From Devosia equisanguinis (GTDB taxonomy: Bacteria > Pseudomonadota > Alphaproteobacteria > Rhizobiales > Devosiaceae), in the NCBI GenBank assembly GCA_945888565.1, contig CAMDAL010000295.1, positions 1-5,181 of the forward strand: a stretch of DNA of 5,181 nucleotides, in the 5' to 3' direction. Positions 1-4,557 of this stretch are shown one piece after another. Numbering within the stretch: the stretch's first letter is position 1; each line of letters opens with the position of its first letter. The notes under the pieces were generated by a model. It did not search any database. It was not told the DNA's origin and saw only the letters and a list, made by a program, of their open reading frames with translations. A program made the translations under genes and the position numbers.

Positions 1-64
1 GAAAACGGCGAGACTGTCGCCAACAGACTGGTCATCGCCCGTTCTGGCGTCTGGTGCAATCCCG

Positions 65-985
65 TCAGCTCTGCCGTTCGGCAAAGAACTTCGCTGTGGC
101 CCGCAAGCCCTCGGCTCGCTCGCCGAAGGGAAGGAGGGCGCTCAGCGCGTCGTGGATCATCTCGCCGAGCTGGCGCTGCGCCGCCTCGAGGCCGATGCGG
201 GCGACGATGGTCTGCTTGCCCGCCCCCGCGTCCTTGCCGGTTGCCTTGCCCATGACCTCGGGCGACGCGACGACATCGAGAATGTCGTCGGCGAGCTGGA
301 AGGCGCGGCCGGCCGCCTCGGCATAGTGCGTGAGCCCGGCAAGCTCCTCGTCCGTGGCGCCGCCAAGGATGGCGCCCATGCGGACGGAGGCCCGGATCAG
401 CGCGCCGGTCTTCATGGCCTGCATCTGCGCGATGGCGCGTTCGGTGAGAAAGCCGGTTTCGCCCTCGATGTCGCGCATCTGCCCGCCAGCCATGCCGCCG
501 GCGCCGGCTCCAGCGACCAGTTCGGCGACGAGGCGGAGGCGGACCGCCGGGTCGGCATCGAGGCTGTCATTGGCCAGTACGCCAAAGGCATGGGTCAGGA
601 GCGTATCACCGGCGAGGATGGCGGTGGCATCGTCATAGGCCCGGTGCACGGTCGGCTGGCCGCGGCGCAGGTCGTCGTTGTCCATAGCCGGCAGGTCGTC
701 GTGGACCAGCGAGTAACAATGGATCATTTCGACGGCGAGCCCGGCCTGCACGGTGCGGGCTGGCGGGACGCCGAATACCTCGGCCGCCTGCCGCAGCAGC
801 AGCGGCCGCAGCCGCTTGCCGCCGTTGAGGCTGCCATGCCGCATTGCCGCGACCAGCCGTTCGGGCGGGTCGCCGGGGCCTTGGAGGGCGCCAGTGGTCA
901 ACAGGTGATCGAGTGCGGCCTCGGTGTCGGTGGCGGCACTGGCCAGCGCGGCGGGAAAATCGTAGGGCACGGGCGGATGGGCCAA
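65..985 (-). CDS. ispA: Short-chain polyprenyl (farnesyl/geranylgeranyl) diphosphate synthase
   Basis: This cytoplasmic prenyltransferase condenses isopentenyl diphosphate with allylic diphosphates to give farnesyl (or geranylgeranyl) diphosphate, the precursor of quinones, undecaprenyl phosphate and hopanoids. The 306-aa protein has the usual length. In order it shows GGKRLRP (residues 55-61), the first aspartate-rich motif DDLPAMD (96-102, the four-residue-spacer form of bacterial FPP synthases), RRG (107-109), GQMRDIEGE (168-176), MKTG (191-194), FQLADDILD with the second aspartate motif (229-237), and the basic GKATGKDAG segment. Tyr91, five residues before the first Asp, fits a C15 product, as in E. 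coli IspA; this is inference. The start is uncertain: no in-frame ATG precedes residue 48. A TTG at 985 gives the full family N-terminus and a GTG at 970 is the alternative, but neither has a clear Shine-Dalgarno. It is divergent from rpmF. Confidence 0.93.
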   Translation of the reverse strand: MAHPPVPYDFPAALASAATDTEAALDHLLTTGALQGPGDPPERLVAAMRHGSLNGGKRLRPLLLRQAAEVFGVPPARTVQAGLAVEMIHCYSLVHDDLPAMDNDDLRRGQPTVHRAYDDATAILAGDTLLTHAFGVLANDSLDADPAVRLRLVAELVAGAGAGGMAGGQMRDIEGETGFLTERAIAQMQAMKTGALIRASVRMGAILGGATDEELAGLTHYAEAAGRAFQLADDILDVVASPEVMGKATGKDAGAGKQTIVARIGLEAAQRQLGEMIHDALSALLPFGERAEGLRATAKFFAERQS

Positions 986-1005
986 AGGTTGTCGATGGGG
1001 CAGGG

Positions 1006-1021
1006 CGCTAGTCTTCTAGCG
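1006..1021 (-). other. Small perfect hairpin in the ispA leader
   Basis: A 6-bp perfect stem with a 4-nt loop (CGCTAG-TCTT-CTAGCG on the plus strand) lies about 20 bases upstream of the TTG start of the prenyl synthase. Read on the minus strand, the loop side carries AGAAG, the only purine-rich stretch near the start. The pairing is visible; a role in initiation is inference. Confidence 0.3.
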
Positions 1022-1067
1022 GTTCTCGATGTATTGGAAAAGCCGGCCTTTAGGGGCGAATGCCCCC

Positions 1068-1096
1068 TTCCCAAGGGCGCGTTTGTGCATTATAGA
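1068..1096 (+). promoter_or_regulatory. Candidate sigma-70 promoter of rpmF
   Basis: TTCCCA at 1068-1073 (four of six matches to the -35 consensus) is followed after 17 bases by TATAGA at 1091-1096. It faces rpmF and would give a leader of roughly 80 nt that includes both hairpins at 1113-1150. This is a pattern match only. Confidence 0.4.
1089..1094 (-). promoter_or_regulatory. Candidate -10 box for ispA (TATAAT)
   Basis: The minus strand reads an exact TATAAT here, about 105 bases upstream of the ispA start. No good -35 lies 16-18 bases further upstream; the 17-nt position reads TCTGTC. It overlaps the plus-strand -10 candidate for rpmF, so only one may be real. Confidence 0.25.
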
Positions 1097-1112
1097 CCCG
1101 GCCAAATTCCCG

Positions 1113-1150
1113 ACAGACCCTGTCTGTTACACGCCGGAAAGTCTTCGGCG
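1113..1150 (+). promoter_or_regulatory. Tandem hairpins in the rpmF 5' leader
   Basis: Two adjacent stem-loops lie between the candidate promoter and the rpmF ribosome binding site. The first is ACAGAC-CCT-GTCTGT (1113-1127, perfect 6-bp stem). The second pairs 1132-1138 with 1144-1150 (7 bp including one G-U, loop AAGTC). Neither is followed by a T-run, so they do not look like terminators. They may stabilise the transcript or allow feedback control, as in many ribosomal-protein leaders, but no known leader family is recognised. Confidence 0.35.
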
Positions 1151-1169
1151 ACCCGCTATTGAGAAATCT

Positions 1170-1173
1170 GGAG
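1170..1173 (+). promoter_or_regulatory. Shine-Dalgarno of rpmF
   Basis: GGAG (in TCTGGAG) lies 8 bases before the ATG at 1182. It fixes the start at the conserved MAVPKRKTSP N-terminus; the same frame is open further upstream to 1029, but that part resembles no L32 protein. Confidence 0.7.
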
Positions 1174-1181
1174 TACCGAAG

Positions 1182-1361
1182 ATGGCAGTTCCGAAGCGCA
1201 AAACCTCGCCGATGAAGCGCGGTTTCCGCCGTTCCGCCGACGGTCTGACTGCCCCTGCCTATGTCGAAGACAAGGATTCGGGTGAGCTGCGCCGTCCGCA
1301 TCATGTGGACCTGAAGACCGGCATGTATCGCGGCCGGCAGATCCTTCAGCCCAAGAACTAA
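1182..1361 (+). CDS. rpmF: 50S ribosomal protein L32 (bL32)
   Basis: This small, basic 59-aa protein of the large ribosomal subunit lies near the peptidyl-transferase side and has the family's usual length. It begins with the hallmark MAVPKRKTSP, followed by the basic KRGFRRSAD segment and the conserved RRPHHVDLKTGMYRGRQIL core. It has no cysteines, so it is the zinc-independent form without the four-Cys ribbon of some L32 proteins. A good ribosome binding site and a perfect fit to alphaproteobacterial L32 make the start secure. It is transcribed away from ispA and closed 34 bases downstream by a strong intrinsic terminator, so it is probably monocistronic. Neither plsX nor yceD, its partners in many proteobacteria, is adjacent. 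Confidence 0.97.
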   Translation: MAVPKRKTSPMKRGFRRSADGLTAPAYVEDKDSGELRRPHHVDLKTGMYRGRQILQPKN

Positions 1362-1394
1362 CGGTCGCCTTGCGCGATTGGCAGTAGAAATTCC

Positions 1395-1424
1395 GGCCGG
1401 CTCCTAACAGGGGCCGGCCTTTTT
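1395..1424 (+). terminator. Rho-independent terminator of rpmF
   Basis: A 10-bp, almost pure G+C stem (1395-1404 with 1410-1419, one G-U pair) has a 5-nt loop TAACA and is followed directly by TTTTT (1420-1424). This is a textbook intrinsic terminator on the plus strand, 34 bases after the rpmF stop. Confidence 0.92.
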
Positions 1425-1449
1425 GCATTCGAGAACCCCGGGGGCAGCC

Positions 1450-2844
1450 ATGAGCATGCGCGTCGAATCCGATTCCATGGGCACCATCAACGTGCCGGGC
1501 GAGAAGTACTACGGCGCCCAGACGGCGCGCTCGCTCGCCAACTTCGATATCGGCGGCGAGAAGATGCCCACCGAGATCATCCGGGCCTTCGGCATCCTCA
1601 AGAAGGCGGCGGCGCTCGCCAACCACAAGCTCGGCCTGATGGACGACGCGACCCGTGACCTGGTGGTGAAGGCCGCCGACGAGGTGATCGACGGCAAGCT
1701 CAAGGACCATTTCCCGCTCGTCGTGTGGCAGACCGGCTCGGGCACGCAGTCGAACATGAACGTCAACGAGGTGATCTCGAACCGTGCCATCGAGATGGCC
1801 GGCGGGGTGATGGGTTCGAAAAAGCCCGTGCACCCCAACGATCACGTCAACATGAGCCAGTCGAGCAACGATACCTACCCCACCGCCATGCATATTGCGG
1901 CGGTCGAGGCGATCGAGAACTACCTGGTCGATCGCGTCATGCTGCTGCGCAACACGCTCGACGGCAAGGCGACCGAGTTCATGGACCTGGTCAAGATCGG
2001 CCGCACCCACCTGCAGGACGCGACGCCGCTGACGCTCGGCCAGGAGATTTCCGGCTGGGTGGCGCAGCTCGACCTGGCGCTGAAGGCGATCCGCGCCACG
2101 CTTCCGCAGCTCTATGAGCTGGCGCTGGGCGGCACGGCCGTCGGCACCGGGCTCAATGCGCATCCGAAATACGGCGAAACGGTCGCCGCGGAGATAGCGG
2201 CGCTGACCGGGCAGCCGTTCGTCACGGCGCCCAACAAGTTCGCGGTGATGGCCGGGCATGACGCGTTTGTCGGCTCGTCGGGCGCGCTGAAGCAGCTGGC
2301 TGTGGCGCTGATGAAGATCGCCAACGACGTGCGCTGGCTGGCGTCCGGCCCGCGTTCGGGGCTGGGCGAGATCACCATTCCCGAAAACGAGCCGGGCTCG
2401 TCGATCATGCCGGGCAAGGTCAATCCGACCCAGTCCGAGGCGCTGACCATGGTGGTGGCGCAGGTGATGGGCAACGACGCGGCGATCGGCTTTGCGGCGA
2501 GCCAGGGCAATTTCGAGCTCAACGTGTTCAAGCCGGTGATCGCCTACAACTTCCTGCAATCGGTGCGGCTGCTGGCCGATGCGGCCAAGAGCTTCAACGA
2601 CCATTGTGCCGTGGGCATCGAGCCGGACCGCGACCGGATCAAGCAACTGGTCGACCAGTCGCTGATGCTGGTGACGGCGCTCAACCGCAAGATCGGCTAC
2701 GACAATGCCGCCAAGATCGCCAAGCACGCCCACAAGAAGCGGACGACGCTGAAGGAAGCGGCGATCGAGCTCGACCTGTTGACCGGCGAGGAATTCGACG
2801 CCGAGGTGAAGCCCGAGCAGATGGTCGGCCCGCTGAAGGTTTGA
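1450..2844 (+). CDS. fumC: Class II fumarate hydratase (fumarase C)
   Basis: This enzyme interconverts fumarate and L-malate in the TCA cycle. It is the oxygen-stable, iron-independent homotetramer of the aspartase/fumarase superfamily. The 464 aa match FumC length (E. coli 467). Visible landmarks are the N-terminal ESDSMGTINVP, KYYGAQTARS, TGSGTQSNMNVNEV, SSNDTYPTAMH, GRTHLQDATP with the catalytic-region His187, and the superfamily signature GSSIMPGKVNP (residues 316-326), whose Ser317-Ser318 pair contains the mobile-loop base and which also carries Lys323 and Asn325. No key residue is missing. The ATG at 1450 is preceded by GGGGG at 1440-1444. An in-frame TTG at 1423 lies inside the rpmF terminator and is not credible. 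No promoter is obvious between that terminator and the ATG. It is convergent with the HNH gene. Confidence 0.97.
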   Translation: MSMRVESDSMGTINVPGEKYYGAQTARSLANFDIGGEKMPTEIIRAFGILKKAAALANHKLGLMDDATRDLVVKAADEVIDGKLKDHFPLVVWQTGSGTQSNMNVNEVISNRAIEMAGGVMGSKKPVHPNDHVNMSQSSNDTYPTAMHIAAVEAIENYLVDRVMLLRNTLDGKATEFMDLVKIGRTHLQDATPLTLGQEISGWVAQLDLALKAIRATLPQLYELALGGTAVGTGLNAHPKYGETVAAEIAALTGQPFVTAPNKFAVMAGHDAFVGSSGALKQLAVALMKIANDVRWLASGPRSGLGEITIPENEPGSSIMPGKVNPTQSEALTMVVAQVMGNDAAIGFAASQGNFELNVFKPVIAYNFLQSVRLLADAAKSFNDHCAVGIEPDRDRIKQLVDQSLMLVTALNRKIGYDNAAKIAKHAHKKRTTLKEAAIELDLLTGEEFDAEVKPEQMVGPLKV

Positions 2845-2999
2845 TGTAAGCGGTGTTAACATCGGTTGCGTTCTCGCACGGGGACGCGGCCGGCCGGTGT
2901 CTGACGATTTTGCTTGTGCTGCAAATGACCTGCCCTCTTTCTCGACGGACTGGGGGGCAGTTTCGTATGCGGATAGGTCATGGGGATAAGTTGAGGGCG
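2845..2999. other. Gene-free stretch after fumC
   Basis: The first part of the roughly 410-base convergent gap holds no credible gene. Apart from a weak hairpin at 2930-2963 I see no conserved structure. The open frame starting near 2853 runs into the repeat and resembles no protein. Confidence 0.6.
2930..2963 (+). terminator. Weak candidate terminator of fumC
   Basis: CTGCCCTC (2930-2937) can pair with the G-rich strand ending GGGCAG (2953-2960), giving 8 bp with one G-U. The loop is a long 15 nt and only TTT follows. It is the best terminator-like structure before the repeat, but the loop and short T-run make it weak. Confidence 0.3.
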
Positions 3000-3065
3000 G
3001 ACGCCCCCTCCACCACGCTACGCGTGGCCTTTCGAGCCTAGCTAGCTCTCAAGGCCTTCTCTCCT

Positions 3066-3090
3066 CAAATCGCTCCACTGGAGCGATTTG
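3066..3090. repeat. Perfect 12-bp-arm palindrome inside the repeat
   Basis: CAAATCGCTCCA (3066-3077), one central base, then its exact reverse complement TGGAGCGATTTG (3079-3090). As RNA it would fold with a 10-bp stem and 5-nt loop. It is relatively A/T-rich compared with the surrounding GC-rich hairpins and is the longest perfect palindrome I noticed in the window. Confidence 0.8.
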
Positions 3091-3110
3091 CCCTGCGGGA
3101 CAGCTCGAAG

Positions 3111-3213
3111 CCCCTCCCCCGCTAAAGCGGTGGAGGAGCACCGCGACGTCGGTGTTTGCCGTTGTGAAGGCGCTGAGTTCTCCGTGACCCTCCACCGCGT
3201 AGCGGGGGAGGGG
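3111..3213. repeat. Inner inverted arms, each itself a hairpin
   Basis: CCCCTCCCCCGCTA at 3111-3124 is repeated exactly in inverted orientation at 3200-3213. The match continues inward (GCGGTGGAGG on both sides) with a small AA/C difference. Each arm also folds on itself: 3113-3136 as an 11-bp stem with one mismatch and loop AA, and 3189-3212 as a 10-bp stem with one mismatch and a 3- to 4-nt loop. The same stem position is mismatched in both. Confidence 0.7.
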
Positions 3214-3255
3214 GACCAGCCGTAGGCTGGTGGAGGGGGCGTCATGGCGTCCCCC

Positions 3256-3813
3256 TTACGGCTCGAGCTCGATGTCCCAGTAGAGGTAGTCGAGCCAGCT
3301 CTGGTGGAGGTGGTTGGGGGGGAAGCTGCGGCCGTTGTTGTGCAGGTCGTGCACGGTGGGCTGGTAGGGCGTCTGCATCGGGAACATCTTGATTTCCCTC
3401 GGCAAACGGTTGGCCTTCCGGAGGTTGCAGGGGGCGCAGGCGGCGACCACGTTCTCCCAGGTGGTGCGGCCGCCCTTGGAGCGCGGGATGACGTGGTCGA
3501 ACGTCAGGTCGTCCTTGCAGCCGCAATACTGGCACTGGAATTTGTCGCGCAGGAAGACGTTGAAGCGGGTGAAGGCCGGGTGCCGCGCCGGGCGCACATA
3601 GTCCTTGAGCGACACGACGCTGGGGAGCGCCATCTCGAAGCTCGGGGACTTGATGGTCCGGTCGTAGGTGGAAACGACATTAACGCGGTCGAGGCAGATC
3701 GCCTTCACCGCGTCCTGCCAGGACCACAGCGACAATGGATAGTAGCTGAGCGGACGGAAGTCCGCGTTCAGCACCAGGGTCGGGCAGCTCTCAAGCGACA
3801 CATGTACTGTCAC
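3256..3813 (-). CDS. HNH endonuclease family protein
   Basis: This 185-aa protein belongs to a family widespread in alphaproteobacteria that carries a zinc-bound HNH (beta-beta-alpha metal) nuclease fold. Its cellular role is not known to me. The N-terminal half (SCPTLVLNADFRPLSYYP, then a WSWQDAVKA segment) precedes the HNH core: CQYC (Cys94, Cys97), TFDHVIPRSKGG (Asp106-His107), WENVVAAC with Asn121, and CAPCN (Cys126, Cys129, Asn130). The two CxxC pairs should bind structural zinc, and His107 with the Asn residues should form the active centre. The C-terminus (PPNHLHQSWLDYLYWDIELEP) is also typical. All motif residues are intact. The start is GTG at 3813, preceded by GGGGG; a second GTG at 3801 is possible, and no in-frame ATG lies nearby. 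No methylase, toxin or phage gene adjoins it, so a restriction role is unsupported. Confidence 0.88.
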   Translation of the reverse strand: MTVHVSLESCPTLVLNADFRPLSYYPLSLWSWQDAVKAICLDRVNVVSTYDRTIKSPSFEMALPSVVSLKDYVRPARHPAFTRFNVFLRDKFQCQYCGCKDDLTFDHVIPRSKGGRTTWENVVAACAPCNLRKANRLPREIKMFPMQTPYQPTVHDLHNNGRSFPPNHLHQSWLDYLYWDIELEP

Positions 3814-3906
3814 CTGGCGCCCCCGTTGTAGGAATCGCGGCTAGTCATGATCAGCAATAGTCTATGCCGACTGTGACACGGCTGTGAAGCGCGATTCGAT
3901 TCGTTG
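3814..3906 (-). promoter_or_regulatory. HNH upstream region with three GANTC sites
   Basis: This 93-base gap between the esterase stop and the HNH start holds GANTC, the recognition sequence of the alphaproteobacterial cell-cycle methyltransferase CcrM, at 3832-3836, 3893-3897 and 3898-3902. By eye the whole window has seven such sites. An 8-bp inverted repeat (GAATCGCG at 3832-3839, CGCGATTC at 3890-3897) contains two of them. Methylation-dependent control is inference. Confidence 0.4.
3860..3888 (-). promoter_or_regulatory. Weak candidate promoter of the HNH gene
   Basis: On the minus strand TTCACA (3888-3883) is followed after 17 bases by ATAGAC (3865-3860). The -35 is good and the -10 poor. 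The HNH gene could instead be read from the glycosylase-esterase transcript. Confidence 0.25.
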
Positions 3907-4557
3907 TCAGCCCAGCCGCGCCATGAGGAAGGCCGTGGCGAAGTCGAGCCCGTCGGGGGCAATGCCGTGCGCCGTGTTGGGCGAGATGTGCAGGGAAACC
4001 TCGACGCCAGAGCCACTTAGCTCGGTAGCTGCCTGCCGCGACAGGTCGGGATCGACGACCTGGTCGAGCTCGCCGTGGATCAGCGTCACGGGTGGCTTGG
4101 CGAACCGGCCCTCAGTGAAGCCATCGGCCGGAACGAAGGCGCCCGAAAAGGCGATGATGCCCGCGAGCTCCTGGTCGAGCGCGGTCCCGACATGCAGCGC
4201 CATCATGGCGCCCTGCGAGAAGCCGGCGAGGATGGTGCTGGCCGGGGTGATGCCGGTCTGGCTCCAGAGGTCGGTGAGAAACTCGGTGAGGACCGGCGCG
4301 GCGGTCTTCGCGCCCTCGATGCGGCCGGCGATGCGATCGACGCTGAGCGGGAACCACTGGAAGCCAAACGGGCTGCCGGCGCAGGGATCGGGCGCGTTCG
4401 GCGCGACGAACATGGCGTCGGGCAGGAGCTGGCTCCAGTGCTGGCCGAGGCTGATCAGGTCGCTGCCATCGGCGCCGTAGCCATGCAGCAGGATCACCGC
4501 CTGCGTGGCGGGGCGGCCGGAGCGGGGCGGGAGCAGGGGGCCGTTGAGCTTCACCAT
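3907..4557 (-). CDS. Alpha/beta-hydrolase, phospholipase/carboxylesterase family
   Basis: This 216-aa serine hydrolase resembles small bacterial carboxylesterases (EstB/YpfH type, related to acyl-protein thioesterases) that cleave short-chain esters. The natural substrate cannot be read from the sequence. After a short N-terminus come the first core strand and oxyanion-hole region VILLHGYGADGSD (residues 21-33), PNAP (53-56), FQWFPL (66-71), the nucleophile elbow GFSQG with Ser114, FSGAF (137-141), HGELDQVVDP (161-170, acid probably Asp165) and NTAHGI with His197, completing the triad. No signal peptide is visible, so it is probably cytoplasmic. The ATG at 4557 overlaps the TGA of the upstream glycosylase by one base (TGATG), and a strong purine-rich ribosome site lies inside that gene's end. 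The frame is open further upstream, but there it is the shadow of the glycosylase gene. Confidence 0.92.
   Translation of the reverse strand: MVKLNGPLLPPRSGRPATQAVILLHGYGADGSDLISLGQHWSQLLPDAMFVAPNAPDPCAGSPFGFQWFPLSVDRIAGRIEGAKTAAPVLTEFLTDLWSQTGITPASTILAGFSQGAMMALHVGTALDQELAGIIAFSGAFVPADGFTEGRFAKPPVTLIHGELDQVVDPDLSRQAATELSGSGVEVSLHISPNTAHGIAPDGLDFATAFLMARLG

Larger units (their letters stand above)
3000..3243. repeat. MITE-like palindromic intergenic repeat with terminal inverted repeats
   Basis: This 244-bp non-coding element is bounded by inverted repeats of 28 nt (3000-3027 and 3216-3243). The outer 16 nt, GACGCCCCCTCCACCA, are identical, and 24 of 28 match overall. Each end carries a tip hairpin with loop TAC on the repeat strand: CCACGC-TAC-GCGTGG at the left, and CCAGCC-TAC-GGCTGG at the right read on the minus strand. 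The four differences between the ends are two compensatory pair swaps. Inside are a central palindrome (3066-3090) and two further hairpins (3113-3136, 3189-3212). No transposase is encoded and no clear target-site duplication is seen. Repeats of this general style are scattered between genes in many alphaproteobacteria; I cannot name the family. It sits between the convergent ends of fumC and the HNH gene, 12 bases beyond the HNH stop, where insertion is harmless and where it could act as a bidirectional terminator. Confidence 0.75.

Noticed and set aside
1..35. Possible start of another minus-strand gene (ATG at 35-33, open to the left edge)
   Set aside because: Only 11 codons are visible, with no recognisable motif and a weak ribosome site. 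It may be the gene following ispA but cannot be supported from this window.
152..1162. Long plus-strand open frame antisense to the prenyl synthase gene (336 codons)
   Set aside because: It is the mirror of a gene with complete catalytic motifs, its product resembles no known protein, and long antisense frames are expected in GC-rich coding DNA.
1029..1181. N-terminal extension of L32 in the same frame
   Set aside because: L32 proteins start at MAVPKRK; the ATG at 1182 has a good Shine-Dalgarno and the extension covers the likely promoter and leader hairpins.
1423..1449. Upstream TTG start for fumC adding nine residues
   Set aside because: The TTG lies in the T-run of the terminator and the added residues do not match FumC N-termini.
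1156..2862. 568-codon minus-strand open frame across fumC and rpmF
   Set aside because: It is antisense to two certain genes, very rich in Arg, His and Leu, and has no recognisable motifs; a codon-bias shadow.
2853..3041. 62-codon plus-strand frame after fumC
   Set aside because: No homology is recognised, no convincing ribosome site is present, and its C-terminus is translated repeat sequence.
3000..3243. CRISPR array or phage attachment site
   Set aside because: The repeats are inverted and nested rather than evenly spaced direct repeats, and no tRNA or integrase is nearby.
3042..3245. 67-codon minus-strand open frame
   Set aside because: It lies wholly in the palindromic repeat; its Pro/Ser/Arg-rich translation is just the repeat read as codons.
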